Shown one piece after another: positions 53,793 to 63,050 of a stretch of DNA of 64,000 nt; the first letter of the stretch is position 1; each line of letters starts with the position of its first letter. The DNA is from Isosphaeraceae bacterium EP7 (GTDB lineage: Bacteria > Planctomycetota > Planctomycetia > Isosphaerales > Isosphaeraceae). The notes beneath the pieces were generated by a model that was not told where the DNA came from, did not search any database, and saw only the letters and a list, made by a program, of their open reading frames with translations. Made by a program: the position numbers and the translations under genes. The stretch spans positions 4,289,174-4,353,173 of the forward strand of contig CP151667.1 in NCBI GenBank assembly GCA_038400315.1, given 5' to 3'.

Positions 53793-55151
53793 ATGGCCTC
53801 ACCCTGGCGTCTCTTATGGCTGGTCGTGCTGGGGTTCCATGCCGTCGCCGCCAGTGCTTGGTGGTGGCTGATGCCCGGCGGGTTTCCGGCCTGGCATCAG
53901 CGATTCTGGGCGAACGGCGTCGCCCCTCTGGTTGTGCTGTCGGCGGTGGTCCTGGCCGTCATGGCGGCGCGGCGCAAACGTTTGAGGGTGCTCAGTTTGA
54001 CTCTCGCGGCGTTTCCCGCGTGCTGGGCCGCCGTGGCGGTCGCGGGCCGGGCGGCGTTTCCCATCACCCTGCAACGGATATTTGTGGTCCCTCTGGCGTG
54101 CGGGGTGGTGATGGGCCTCCTTTGGTGGCTCACCTTCAGGCGACAGCTCGCCGGGGAATCCGCACCGCCGAGACGGTCCTTGTGGACGGCCGTGCTCACG
54201 TCGGTGGCGTTCGGGGCCACGTTTCCGTTCCTGATCCGTGCTCCCGCGGCGGAGACACGCCCGACCGACATGGCGTTCCCCGATGTCGCTGGCGGGTCGA
54301 CGACGCTGGAGGGGGGCGTCAGCCGCCGGCTGTTTGTGCACGGGGGCGACGGTTCGGTGACGGTGAAGGCGGGAGGATTGAACCTGTCGATCCAGCCGTT
54401 GCTGACCTTCATCAGCCGCTCGCCGGACGGCTGCCAGACGATCCTGGCCCCGGCCTCGCTGCGGGAAGGGCCGTCGAGGCGGCTCATCTCCGCTGAGCGG
54501 GTCGAGGGCGGTCTCTCGGCACTGTATCGGGAGGATTTCGATGCCTTGTTGCGCATTGAGCCGGACGACGGGTCCGGGCCGATCCGGCTGGAAACGCTCG
54601 CCTCATTGCCGCGCCGGATCGACTCGCACTTGAACTCCTTCTGCGATGTGGAGGTTTCCGGCCACAAACGGCTCGCGTTGTCGTTCTCGCCCTGCCCTAA
54701 ACATCGCATCGAGGTTTTGCCCGCCGATTACCCGGTCGGGCGCCCGATCCGCCTGGCCTATCTGGACGATGCGGGCGGGTTCCACGTCGTGGAGGCTTCC
54801 AACAGCGAGAAAGGCCCCTTTCGCGAACTGGCCGGGGGTCGGCTCAAGCGAGGCGAGGTGCTGACGATCACCTTCCATGACGAGGGAAAGGCGGTCGCGA
54901 GCGTGACTCTGGACGACTGGTCTGCCCAGGTCGCCACGGCCCTGTCACCGACCGCTGGCTGGGGACTGCCGGTCAACGCGATCGAATTCAGCCGGGCGGG
55001 TAACGAGCCCAACGCCATGGCTGGCATCTACATCACCCTGGCGAGCACCTCCGTCGGGCGGGGCTGGGATAGCGTCGGCCACTATCCGGGCGTCTATCGC
55101 AATCGGTTGAGGATTGAAGATTTGAGGCAGAACAAGCCTGTTTCTCAATGA
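53793..55151 (+). CDS. Hypothetical membrane protein with extracellular beta-rich domain
   Basis: The protein has 452 residues from the ATG at 53793 (AGGAAA upstream). Four hydrophobic helices lie at about 6-25, 38-56, 64-85 and 95-115. A further helix (LWTAVLTSVAFGATFPFLIR) near 135-155 is followed by about 300 residues rich in beta strands. I recognise no family. Motif-like text such as FCDVEVSGHKRLALSFSPCP may hold a disulphide. Spacing to neighbours is large. Confidence 0.6.
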   Translation: MASPWRLLWLVVLGFHAVAASAWWWLMPGGFPAWHQRFWANGVAPLVVLSAVVLAVMAARRKRLRVLSLTLAAFPACWAAVAVAGRAAFPITLQRIFVVPLACGVVMGLLWWLTFRRQLAGESAPPRRSLWTAVLTSVAFGATFPFLIRAPAAETRPTDMAFPDVAGGSTTLEGGVSRRLFVHGGDGSVTVKAGGLNLSIQPLLTFISRSPDGCQTILAPASLREGPSRRLISAERVEGGLSALYREDFDALLRIEPDDGSGPIRLETLASLPRRIDSHLNSFCDVEVSGHKRLALSFSPCPKHRIEVLPADYPVGRPIRLAYLDDAGGFHVVEASNSEKGPFRELAGGRLKRGEVLTITFHDEGKAVASVTLDDWSAQVATALSPTAGWGLPVNAIEFSRAGNEPNAMAGIYITLASTSVGRGWDSVGHYPGVYRNRLRIEDLRQNKPVSQ

Positions 55152-55317
55152 CCGTTCTTGCGTCCGATTCTGGGACGATTCAGTTCGAGATGTGACTGTT
55201 TTTGCCGGATGGCATGGTCTCTGGCCGCAGGCCATTCCGCATGCAGTCTGCGTTGTCTGTCCTGCTTGTCCCAACCTCGTCTGGCGGAATTGCGATACGT
55301 ATTCTCATAATCAATTA

Positions 55318-55677
55318 ATGTTGATTATTGGGTGGATTTTGTTCGCAATCTATATACCCTTGGGAGTCGGCGGATCCATCGTCTTCTACTGGTCGAAGGA
55401 TGCGGATTTCAAACGAGAGTGGTTTTCCTTGTGGAGTTGGTCGTCGAGCATTCTCTTTGCATTGATTTTAACCATCTTTCTATCGAGTGGTAAGTCATGG
55501 AAGTTTGGCGTGGGGGCACTGTGTCTCGCCGTTCCGTTCTGCAGCCTTATCGCCTGGCTTAAGGTCAGGACCACCAATTTCTGCGGCCGTTGCGGTGCGA
55601 CTTCCTCCACCTGGGATTGGATGTCTACGGTCGGCAGATGTTCCAGGTGTGGGGCAGAATTCGACTCGACCCGGTAA
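55318..55677 (+). CDS. Small membrane protein with C-terminal zinc ribbon
   Basis: From the ATG at 55318 the protein has 119 residues and three hydrophobic helices (IIGWILFAIYIPLGVGGSIV, FSLWSWSSSILFALILTIFL, FGVGALCLAVPFCSLIAWL). A zinc ribbon follows: NFCGRCGATSSTW and GRCSRCGAEFD, two CxxC pairs. The coding stretch is markedly richer in A+T than its surroundings, suggesting transfer. It has no recognised family. A start at 55192 (GTG) is possible but gives an implausible leader. Confidence 0.55.
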   Translation: MLIIGWILFAIYIPLGVGGSIVFYWSKDADFKREWFSLWSWSSSILFALILTIFLSSGKSWKFGVGALCLAVPFCSLIAWLKVRTTNFCGRCGATSSTWDWMSTVGRCSRCGAEFDSTR

Positions 55678-55742
55678 GGCACCTGCAGGAAACTCGGCCG
55701 ATCCAATGAGTTCTGTCGGCGAATGAAACGAGAGTTCGTCGA

Positions 55743-56534
55743 TCAGAAGACATATCGGGCCGAATCACGATCGAGGTAGAGGCGGGCGCCGGGGTGGCGG
55801 CGGAGGGCGGTGGCGGGGCACGATTCGTGGATCGGGCCTTGCAAGGTAGCTCGGACGGCCTCGGCCTTGAGGGGGCCGGGGACGACGACGGAGACGATCG
55901 GGGCCGATAGCAGGGCCGGGACGGTGAGCGTGTAGGCGTGGGTCGGGACGTCGTCCAGCGTGGCGAAGCAGCCGTCGTGGACTTGCTGGGTCCGGCAAGG
56001 CTCGTCGAGGCGGACGACCTTGACCAGGACGGGGTCGAGGAAGTCGGCCACGGGCGGGTCGTTGAAGGCGAGGTGCCCGTTCTCGCCGATGCCGGCGCAG
56101 ACGACGTCGGTCGGGTTGGCCTTCAAGGCGGCCTCATAAGCCAGGGCCACGGCGAGTGGGCTGACGGTGGACTCGCCGGGGATCAGGTGGAGACGGTCGG
56201 AAGGCAGGCCGACGGGCTCGAAGCAGTGCTCGCGGAGGTAGCGGCGGAACGAGGCGGGATGGTCGGGACCGAGGCCCAGGTACTCGTCCATGTGATAGCC
56301 GTCGACCTTCGACCAGTCGACCGAAGGGTCGGAGACGAGGGCGGCGAGCATCTCGTCCTGGCTGGGGGCGGCGGCGAAGATGACGTTGGCGTGGCCCGCC
56401 GCGCGGATCCGGTCGCCGATGGCCTGGGCGACGTGAGCCGCGGCGGCCCGGCCCATCTCGGCCCGGTCTTCGAAGACGAGGACGTGGAGCGAGTCGACGC
56501 GGAATTCGGCGACGGGGCGTGGGGGCTGGCTCAT
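55743..56534 (-). CDS. nagB: Glucosamine-6-phosphate deaminase
   Basis: NagB converts glucosamine-6-phosphate to fructose-6-phosphate and ammonia. The 263-residue protein has NVIFAAAPSQDEMLAAL, the active-site DGYHMDEYLGLG, VVCAGIGENGHLAFNDPP and HAYTLTVPALLSAPIVSVVV, in the expected order. No nagA or nagE gene is adjacent. The next genes are on the same strand but 131 bases away; it may be monocistronic. It links to amino-sugar catabolism expected of a planctomycete feeding on polysaccharides. Confidence 0.9.
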   Translation of the reverse strand: MSQPPRPVAEFRVDSLHVLVFEDRAEMGRAAAAHVAQAIGDRIRAAGHANVIFAAAPSQDEMLAALVSDPSVDWSKVDGYHMDEYLGLGPDHPASFRRYLREHCFEPVGLPSDRLHLIPGESTVSPLAVALAYEAALKANPTDVVCAGIGENGHLAFNDPPVADFLDPVLVKVVRLDEPCRTQQVHDGCFATLDDVPTHAYTLTVPALLSAPIVSVVVPGPLKAEAVRATLQGPIHESCPATALRRHPGARLYLDRDSARYVF

Positions 56535-56665
56535 CGACCGGTTGACCTTCGGGTTCGGGGGGCGCCTTAAGGCCGGCCAGCGTATCGGCGCCCCCTGCGC
56601 AGGACAAGGGTCAGGCCGAAGTGCGTCGTTCAGCCTGCCCCCAGTCGCGGGCGTCCCGAGTTCGT

Positions 56666-57715
56666 TCAGAAAGAGTCGGCGCTGAGGACCTCGTTCCCCC
56701 TGCGGGTCGAGAGCGCCTGGTAGACCTGGGGGACGGAGGAGCCAATGTGGGGCTCGCCGCAGTCGATGCCGTAGGCGATGCCGATCGGGTCGCCATTGAC
56801 GTTGTTCACGTCGATCGGCCAGGACGAGATGGTCTCCTTGATGAACCGGACGGAGCCGTCGACCATCGAGAAATTGGCGCCGCCGGGGTGGAAGCTGGAG
56901 GCCGCCTGGAGGGGGACCCAGTACCAGCCACTATTGACGATTTGATCGCGGTATTTCTTGTGGCCGTTGATGGGGTAACTGGTGTCGAACATGGTGTCGG
57001 TCCAGTAGCCCGAGTGCCACCACTGGAAGCCTGTCCGGTCGGATTGGGCGATGACACCGCGGGCGTGCTCGCCGAATAGGAGCGTGTTGCTGGTGCCGTC
57101 GGAGATTTCTGCGAGACTGACCGTCCCCTGATCGAAGATTGTGCCATTCATGGCGCTTCGATAGGTCGGCAGGCAGGCGCGGGTGACGGTGTAGAAGGTG
57201 TCACCCCAGTAGCTCCCACGGTTGCCGACGTAGCTGCTGAACTTCTGGGTGATGCTGGGGGGTGTGTAGCCGTAATAGGCCTGGTCGAGCGCCAAGCTCT
57301 CCGAAGAGACCGGGTCGCTCGGGCACCACAGGCCCAAGATCCCCACGCCGGCGACCGTGACGTTTGACGGCGATCCGATAAACAGGTTGAAGTTGAACGC
57401 GTTGTAGGCCTGCGCCTGTTCCAGGGTGGGGGCCAGCAAGACGAGGGCGTTGATGCCCAGCCCATAGGTCGTGGCACCGTCGGTGCGCAGCGAGAAGTGG
57501 CCCGAGGGCAGGGCTCCGGTCTGAGACTCGTAGTTGGCGGCGGCCAGGGCAAGTTGCTTGAGATTGTTGACGCACTGCGAGCGCCGGGCGGCCTCGCGTG
57601 CCGACTGGACGGCGGGCAGCAGGAGGGCGATGAGAACCGCGATGATGGAGATGACGACGAGGAGCTCGATCAGCGTGAACCCGGGAGGGCGCCGCGTTCG
57701 GCGGGTGAGGTTCAT
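56666..57715 (-). CDS. DUF1559 prepilin-type secreted protein
   Basis: The 349-residue protein has the prepilin helix (GFTLIELLVVISIIAVLIAL) after a basic leader, followed by CVNNLKQLALAAANYESQTG. Near the end it has SFHPGGANFSMVDGSVRFIK, the H-X9-DG signature. It is a paralogue of the protein at 47068-48051. A small lipoprotein gene lies 117 bases upstream on the same strand, a frequent DUF1559 companion. Surface location is expected; function is unknown. Confidence 0.93.
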   Translation of the reverse strand: MNLTRRTRRPPGFTLIELLVVISIIAVLIALLLPAVQSAREAARRSQCVNNLKQLALAAANYESQTGALPSGHFSLRTDGATTYGLGINALVLLAPTLEQAQAYNAFNFNLFIGSPSNVTVAGVGILGLWCPSDPVSSESLALDQAYYGYTPPSITQKFSSYVGNRGSYWGDTFYTVTRACLPTYRSAMNGTIFDQGTVSLAEISDGTSNTLLFGEHARGVIAQSDRTGFQWWHSGYWTDTMFDTSYPINGHKKYRDQIVNSGWYWVPLQAASSFHPGGANFSMVDGSVRFIKETISSWPIDVNNVNGDPIGIAYGIDCGEPHIGSSVPQVYQALSTRRGNEVLSADSF

Positions 57716-57832
57716 GGGGAGGCCTCGGATGTTCGAAGGGGCTAACCGTAACCGGAGTGATGGCCTCGGTGAAGTCAGGACCGGGCGGGTTGTGACGTGA
57801 TGATGGGAGGTGAAGTGAGGTGGGGCGGGGTC

Positions 57833-58081
57833 TCAGCGGCCCGGGCCGCGTGAGGTGGATCGGATTGGCGGTCCCGGGGGATTCGCCGCGTTTCGGCCGA
57901 CCCCTCTTGCCTTGGAGTTCGTGATTGAGACAGGTTTACGGGAAATGCCCTTGGAATCGGCGATTGACTTGGACTTGCCGAGATCGATCGTCCCCACCTC
58001 GCTCTCGCCGCAGCCGATCGACACGGTCGCGAAGATCAGGGCGAGGTACGGGGCTCCGGGGCGCTTTCTGAGCGTTGGCAT
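57833..58081 (-). CDS. Small lipoprotein
   Basis: The 82-residue protein has a lipoprotein signal ending in LIFATVSIGC (Cys about 24), followed by a Ser/Lys-rich and Pro/Arg-rich tail. No domain is recognised. It shares direction and probably a transcript with the DUF1559 gene downstream. Low complexity makes the C-terminus uncertain. Confidence 0.5.
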   Translation of the reverse strand: MPTLRKRPGAPYLALIFATVSIGCGESEVGTIDLGKSKSIADSKGISRKPVSITNSKARGVGRNAANPPGPPIRSTSRGPGR

Positions 58082-58254
58082 CGGGGGTGTCCTGGAATGT
58101 CTCTCGGGGTTGGGAGAGATTCCAACGAGAGAGGCAAGCCTCTTCTGAGAACTGGAGGCAGTTTACCCGCGAATCCGACCGGATGAGAAGGAGGTTTCAA
58201 AATCCACTTCAAATCCATCCCCGAAAGCCCCGTGCTTCACCTCGCGCGCAATGT

Positions 58255-59007
58255 TCAGTCGACGCCCAGGAATCGGCCGCCATCCACCCGGTAGCATGCG
58301 CCGGTGACAAAGTCGGAGCCTTCCAGGAGGAAGAGGATCATCCGGTTGGCGTCTTCGGGGGTTCCCAGGCGGTGCAGGGGGGTGGCGTCGAGGACGGCGG
58401 TCCGATCGGACTCGGAGAGGTGGGGAGGTGGGTCGATCATGGCGGGCTGGACCATGGTGACGGCGATCTCGGGGGCAAGCTCTTTGGCAAGGGCCAGGGT
58501 GAAGGTGGTCAGGCCCCCCTTGGCGGCGAGGTAAGGGAGGTAGTCGCGGTAGGGGCGATCGGTGGCCCAGTCGCCCACCTGGACGATCTTCCCCTTGATG
58601 CCGTCAACGGCGGGCTGCCGTCGCATCTGGCGGGCCGCGGCGATGGCCGCGTGGTAGGGGGCGGCCAGATTGGCCGCGAGCATCGCGTCGAAGTCGGCGG
58701 CGGTCAAGTCGTCGAACGGAGTCTTCTTGTAGACGCTGGCCATGTTCACGAGGATGTCGATCCGGCCGAGGGACGCGACGACCTGCGTGATGGCGGCGTC
58801 GGCCTGGTCGGCGCGGGAAAGGTCGGCCTGCACTGTCAGGGCCCGGCGTCCCCGGGCTTCGACGGTCTCGGCGGTGCGTTCGATGGCTTCGCGGCTGGTG
58901 TGGTAGGTCAGCGCGACGTCGACGCCGCGGTCGGCGAGCATCAGGGCCAGTTGGCCGCCGACTCGTCGACCGCCCGTGATGAGGGCGACCTTACCCTGAA
59001 GGTTCAA
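58255..59007 (-). CDS. Short-chain dehydrogenase/reductase (pteridine-reductase-like)
   Basis: The 250-residue protein has the NAD(P) motif (VALITGGRRVGGQLALML), where TGGRRVG instead of TGxxxGIG suggests the pteridine-reductase-like subgroup. The active-site YxxxK is in YLPYLAAKGG, with VQVGDWATD for the Ser region and PLHRLGTPEDANRMILFLLE near the end. Start is a TTG at 59007 overlapping the stop of the adenosyltransferase gene (TTGA), so the two are coupled. Substrate unknown; pterin reduction or fatty-acid-type chemistry are options. Confidence 0.83.
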   Translation of the reverse strand: MNLQGKVALITGGRRVGGQLALMLADRGVDVALTYHTSREAIERTAETVEARGRRALTVQADLSRADQADAAITQVVASLGRIDILVNMASVYKKTPFDDLTAADFDAMLAANLAAPYHAAIAAARQMRRQPAVDGIKGKIVQVGDWATDRPYRDYLPYLAAKGGLTTFTLALAKELAPEIAVTMVQPAMIDPPPHLSESDRTAVLDATPLHRLGTPEDANRMILFLLEGSDFVTGACYRVDGGRFLGVD

Positions 59008-59552
59008 AGCCCACCCCAGGGGGTGTCGGCGACGCCGGCCTCGTGGTTGATGCTACGGGCCATCACGAACAGGTAGTCGCTCAGGCGGTTGAGGTAGACG
59101 ATGACGTCGTCGGAGACCTGCTCCTCGGGTTTGTTGCGCAGGGCGACGACCAGTCGCTCGGCGCGGCGGCAGACGGTGCGGGCCAGGTGCACCTGCGCGG
59201 CGGCGGCGGTGCCGCCGGGGAGGATAAACTGAGTGAGCGGAGGCAGGCCGGCCTCCATCTCATCGATCTGGCCCTCCAGTCGGATCGCGTGGGCCTCCTT
59301 GATGGCGTTGTAGAACCGACCTTCGGGGTCGGGGTCGGCCAGTGCGGATCCGACGGCGAAGAGGTCGTCCTGGACGGCGGCGAGCCAGCCGTCCAGGCTT
59401 GAGGAGACCCCAGCAGCTCGGGCCAGGCCGAGGACGGCGTTCAGCTCGTCGACGGTGCCATAGGATTCGATCCGGGCGTCGTCCTTGGAGACCCGGCCGC
59501 TGCCGAGCAGGCCGGTCATGCCCTTGTCGCCGGTCTTCGTGTAGATCTTCAT
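59004..59552 (-). CDS. Cob(I)alamin adenosyltransferase, PduO/ATR type
   Basis: ATR transfers the adenosyl group of ATP to cob(I)alamin to make coenzyme B12. The 182-residue protein starts MKIYTKTGDKGMTGLLGSGR and has ESYGTVDELNAVLGLARAAG. It also has FILPGGTAAAAQVHLARTVC and LNRLSDYLFVMARSINHEAG, all standard for the family. It lies before the SDR gene with coupled stop/start. It implies use of adenosylcobalamin; no B12-dependent enzyme is adjacent. Confidence 0.93.
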   Translation of the reverse strand: MKIYTKTGDKGMTGLLGSGRVSKDDARIESYGTVDELNAVLGLARAAGVSSSLDGWLAAVQDDLFAVGSALADPDPEGRFYNAIKEAHAIRLEGQIDEMEAGLPPLTQFILPGGTAAAAQVHLARTVCRRAERLVVALRNKPEEQVSDDVIVYLNRLSDYLFVMARSINHEAGVADTPWGGL

Positions 59553-59685
59553 GCGTTCGCCGAGGGGGGGGCGCCGGGCCTTGGCGAGCGCCCGGCGATG
59601 GATTTATACTTGGCACGCTCGGGGCCGCGACGGACGAGACTCGCCGCGCAGCCCGACCCGACAGACCCCGACGGAGCCACTCGCC

Positions 59686-60738
59686 ATGCTTTCCATCCTC
59701 GTCGCAGCGGCCATTGTCGCGGCCGAACCCCAGGGGCCGCCCGCCGCCGAGCCGGCCTTGCCTGCCGCCGAGGTAGCCAAGCTTGAGTCCAAGCACCTGC
59801 GGAATATCCGCCAGGTCACCAGGGGCTTCGCCAGGGCTGGCGAGGGCTATTTCCGGCCCGATGCGAAGGCCATTATCTTCCAGGCCAACGATCCCGACAA
59901 GCAGGATTACCAGATCTACACCCAGGACCTGGCCGAAGGGGCCAAGCCTCAGCTCGTCTCCACCGGCGAGGGGAAGTGCACCTGCAGCTACTACCACCCC
60001 GACGGCAAGTCGATCCTGTTCGCGTCGACCCACCTCGACCCTGCCTTGAAGGAGGGAATCCCCAAGCCCGCCACCAAGACGGGGCCGGCTTACAGCCGAT
60101 CCGAGCGGTACAAGTGGGAATTCGACCCGCAGATGGACATCTTCAAGGCTGATCTTGACGGGAAGAATCTCGTCCGGGTGACCGACACGCCGGGCTATGA
60201 CGCCGAAGGGAGCTACTCGGCCGACGGCAAGCAGATCATCTTCACGTCGTTCCGCGACGGCAATGCCGAGATCTACATCATGGACGCCGACGGCACCAAC
60301 CCCAGGCGGATCACCGACGCCAAGGGATACGACGGCGGCCCTTTCTTCAGCCCCGACGGCAAGAAGATCATCTACCGCAGCGACCGCAAGGAGAACGACC
60401 TCCTCCAGCTCTTCATCAACACCCCCGACGGCAAGAACGAGAAGCAGCTCACCGACAACAAGGCCGTGAACTGGGGCCCCTACTTCCACCCAAACAGCCG
60501 CCACATCCTGTACTCGACGAGCATCCACGGGCATAGCAACTACGAGATCTACCTGATGGACACCGAGACCGGCCAGCAGGAGCGGATCACCTACCGCGAG
60601 GGGTTCGACGGGCTCCCTGTCTTCAGCCCCGACGGCAAGAAGGTGCTCTGGACCTCGAAGGGTCGCAACCCCGAGAACACCAGCCAGCTCTTCATCGCCG
60701 ACTTCGAGCTCGAGCCGTCGGCCACCGCCGCCCGCTGA
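59686..60738 (+). CDS. Secreted TolB-like PD40 beta-propeller protein
   Basis: The protein has 350 residues from the ATG at 59686, with a short signal (MLSILVAAAIVAAEPQG). Six TolB-type PD40 blades follow, each with a YSPDGKxI-type turn: YFRPDAKAIIFQAND, YHPDGKSILFAS, YSADGKQIIFTSFRDGNAEI, FSPDGKKIIYRSDRKENDLL, FHPNSRHILYSTSIHGHSNY and FSPDGKKVLWTS. Such propellers bind proteins or act as amidase-like scaffolds; no catalytic site is visible. It stands alone; the DinB-like gene follows 33 bases later. Confidence 0.83.
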   Translation: MLSILVAAAIVAAEPQGPPAAEPALPAAEVAKLESKHLRNIRQVTRGFARAGEGYFRPDAKAIIFQANDPDKQDYQIYTQDLAEGAKPQLVSTGEGKCTCSYYHPDGKSILFASTHLDPALKEGIPKPATKTGPAYSRSERYKWEFDPQMDIFKADLDGKNLVRVTDTPGYDAEGSYSADGKQIIFTSFRDGNAEIYIMDADGTNPRRITDAKGYDGGPFFSPDGKKIIYRSDRKENDLLQLFINTPDGKNEKQLTDNKAVNWGPYFHPNSRHILYSTSIHGHSNYEIYLMDTETGQQERITYREGFDGLPVFSPDGKKVLWTSKGRNPENTSQLFIADFELEPSATAAR

Positions 60739-60771
60739 TCCCTCTCCCCTCTCCCACTCGAGCGATTCGAC

Positions 60772-61251
60772 ATGACGGCCAAAGACCTGATCGATCAAGG
60801 TTTGGCGCGGAGCGAGTTCTTCCTGGAGAAATACCTGGAAGGGCTCGACGACGCCGACCTGACGCTGGTGCCGATCGAGGGGATGAACCCGATCGCCTGG
60901 CAGCTCGGGCACCTGATCTCGACCGACACCAGGCTCCTGGAAATGATCAGGCCAGGCGCGGCCCTGCCGCCCGGATTTGCCGAGGCCCACCCGCGCGACC
61001 CGTCCGCATCATCCGGGGCGTTCCTGACCAAGGCCGAATACTTCGACCTGCACGGGAAGGTGCGGGCCGCCACCCGCGCGGTCCTGGAGACGATGGACGA
61101 CGCCGGGCTGGACACGCCCAGCCCCGAGGCCGTCCGCAAGAACTTCCCGCTGGTGGGCAACATGCTGAATCTGATGGGCCAGCATGCCGTCCTCCACGCC
61201 GGCCAGTTCGTCGCGGTCCGACGGGCCCTCAAGAAGCCGATCGCGTTCTGA
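60772..61251 (+). CDS. DinB-family protein
   Basis: The 159-residue four-helix-bundle protein has the three-His metal plan of the DinB/YfiT superfamily: WQLGHLISTDTRLLEM, then FDLHGKVRAATRAVLETM and GQHAVLHAGQFVAVRRAL. DinB-like proteins are thiol-transferases or unknown hydrolases; none can be named. It is probably co-transcribed with the TolB-like gene (gap 33). A minus-strand terminator lies between it and the convergent prenyltransferase. Confidence 0.8.
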   Translation: MTAKDLIDQGLARSEFFLEKYLEGLDDADLTLVPIEGMNPIAWQLGHLISTDTRLLEMIRPGAALPPGFAEAHPRDPSASSGAFLTKAEYFDLHGKVRAATRAVLETMDDAGLDTPSPEAVRKNFPLVGNMLNLMGQHAVLHAGQFVAVRRALKKPIAF

Positions 61252-61258
61252 GGCCTTG

Positions 61259-61300
61259 AAAAACACCCCCGCCCGGCGCGGACGGATTCGCGCGGGCGGG
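61259..61300 (-). terminator. Rho-independent terminator of the prenyltransferase gene
   Basis: Minus-strand hairpin with G+C arms at 61289-61300 and 61269-61280 (one bulged base) followed by five T residues at 61263-61259. It lies just after the gene's stop at 61305. Confidence 0.75.
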
Positions 61301-61304
61301 CGGC

Positions 61305-62168
61305 TCAGAAGACGAGGTCGGCCACGCCGACGACGAGCAGGCCCATGCTGATGGCGACGTTGACCTGGAAGAAGGCGACGTTGACCCGCGTCAGGTCATC
61401 GGGCCTGACGATGGCGTGCTCGTACACGAGCAGGAGCGCCACCGCGGCCACGCCGCTGAAGTAGATCGTGCCCAGCGGATAAGCCAGGCCCAGGGCCACG
61501 AGCGCCACGACGGTCAGGGCGTGGCAGGCCGCCGCCAGGCGCAGGGCGTTGGCGATGCCGATGCGTCCGGGGATTGAATGCAGGCCGGCGCCGCGGTCGA
61601 ACTCGGCGTCCTGGCATGCGTAGATGATGTCAAAGCCGGCCACCCAGAACAGCACGGCCAGGCCGAGCAGGACCGGCGACCAGGCGATGTCGCCCCGCAG
61701 GGCGATCCAGGCCGCCACCGGTGAGAGCATAAGCGCGAAGCCCAGCCAGAAATGTGCCAGGCTGGTGAATCGCTTGGCATACGAGTATCCCAGCAGCCAG
61801 AGCAGGACCGGCACGGCCAGGATGATGGGCCAGCGGTTGGGCAGGAACAGGAGCGTCGAGGCAACGAATGCGATCGAGCTGAGCAACGTAAAGCTCGCCA
61901 CCGCGCTGGCCGACAGCAACCCGGCGGGAATATGGCGCCCGGCCGTGCGCGGATTCCTGGCGTCGATCTCGCGGTCCGCCCAGCGATTGAACGCCATCGC
62001 CGCGGTCCGGGCCGTGGCCATGCACAGGAGGATGCCAATCCAGTCGCGGGGCCGCCCACGCCAGCCGTCCGGGCCGTGGGCCGCCAGGGCGGCGCCCAGC
62101 AAGGCGAACGGGAGCGCGAAGAGGGTGTGGCTGAAACGGACGAGCGAGAGATAGTCGCTGAGTCGCAA
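61305..62168 (-). CDS. UbiA-family prenyltransferase (4-hydroxybenzoate/MqnP-like)
   Basis: The 287-residue integral membrane protein has both Asp-rich motifs: NRWADREIDARNPRTAGR (NxxxDxxxD) and DIIYACQDAEFDRGAGLHSI (DxxYxxxDxxxD), plus seven or more hydrophobic helices. It would attach a polyprenyl chain to an aromatic acid in quinone synthesis. Planctomycetes usually make menaquinone, and MqnP of the futalosine route belongs here, but no mqn gene is adjacent. Start is a TTG at 62168; no ATG fits. Confidence 0.85.
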   Translation of the reverse strand: MRLSDYLSLVRFSHTLFALPFALLGAALAAHGPDGWRGRPRDWIGILLCMATARTAAMAFNRWADREIDARNPRTAGRHIPAGLLSASAVASFTLLSSIAFVASTLLFLPNRWPIILAVPVLLWLLGYSYAKRFTSLAHFWLGFALMLSPVAAWIALRGDIAWSPVLLGLAVLFWVAGFDIIYACQDAEFDRGAGLHSIPGRIGIANALRLAAACHALTVVALVALGLAYPLGTIYFSGVAAVALLLVYEHAIVRPDDLTRVNVAFFQVNVAISMGLLVVGVADLVF

Positions 62169-62402
62169 GGCTTTGCCTGATAGACGGGTGTGGCGGGCGA
62201 TCGGACTTGCCGGATGCTAACCGGATCGCCGCCCGGCCGTCCAGGACTCGGGTTGCCCGAGTCCACAGTCGCCCCATCCTTCGGGGCGGATCGAGGGCAG
62301 ACCTGGCCCTTCGGTACGGGCGTCGACTTCTTGCGGGATGAGCGGAGATTCGGCCATATAGGTACCCAGTGATCGATTTCGACTCAACATGGAGATGAAT
62401 GG

Positions 62403-63029
62403 ATGAGCAGCCCCAAATATCGGCGAATCTCCAAGGATGACGCCGCGGTCCTCTTCGTGGACCATCAATGCGGGCTCACCGCGCTGGTGCAGGACTACTC
62501 GCCCTCGGAGTTCAAAAACAGCGTCCTGGCGCTGGCCGACATCGCCAGTTATTTCAAGCTTCCGACCATCCTGACGACCAGCTTCGAGGAAGGCCCCAAC
62601 GGTCCGCTCGTGCCCGAATTGAAGTCGATGTTCCCCGACGCGCCTTATATTGCCCGCCCCGGGCAGATCAATGCCTGGGATAACGAGGATTTCGTCAACG
62701 CCGTGAAGGCGACCGGCCGGAAGCAGCTGATCATCGCCGGGATCGTGACCGAGGTCTGCGTGGCCTTCCCGGCGCTCTCGGCGATCGAGGCGGGCTACGA
62801 GGTCTTCGTCGTCACCGACGCCTCGGGGACGTTCGACAAGGCGAGCCGTGACGCCGCCTGGCTGCGGATGTCGGCCGCGGGCGTGCAGCTCGTCAACTGG
62901 TTCGCCGCGGCTTCCGAGCTTCATCGCGACTGGCGCAATGACGTCGAGGGCTTCGGCAAGCTCCTCATCGACCACACGCCCATCTACATGGCACTGATGA
63001 CGGCACACAATAGCCGGAAGCAGGCTTGA
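62403..63029 (+). CDS. Isochorismatase-family cysteine hydrolase (YcaC-like)
   Basis: The 208-residue protein has the catalytic triad candidates Asp in VLFVDHQCGL, Lys in KATGRKQLIIAGI and Cys in VTEVCVAFPALSA. The rest (RPGQINAWDNEDFVNAV, VFVVTDASGTFDKASRDAAW) matches YcaC-like hydrolases. Substrate unknown. It follows a GGAG-like ribosome site and ends just before a strong hairpin. Confidence 0.88.
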   Translation: MSSPKYRRISKDDAAVLFVDHQCGLTALVQDYSPSEFKNSVLALADIASYFKLPTILTTSFEEGPNGPLVPELKSMFPDAPYIARPGQINAWDNEDFVNAVKATGRKQLIIAGIVTEVCVAFPALSAIEAGYEVFVVTDASGTFDKASRDAAWLRMSAAGVQLVNWFAAASELHRDWRNDVEGFGKLLIDHTPIYMALMTAHNSRKQA

Positions 63030-63050
63030 TCGCGGAGCGTCAAAACGAGA

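Noticed and set aside
59260-60990. A 576-codon open frame antisense to the TolB-like gene
   Set aside because: The plus strand has six PD40 blades in frame; the minus frame is a mirror of these repeats.
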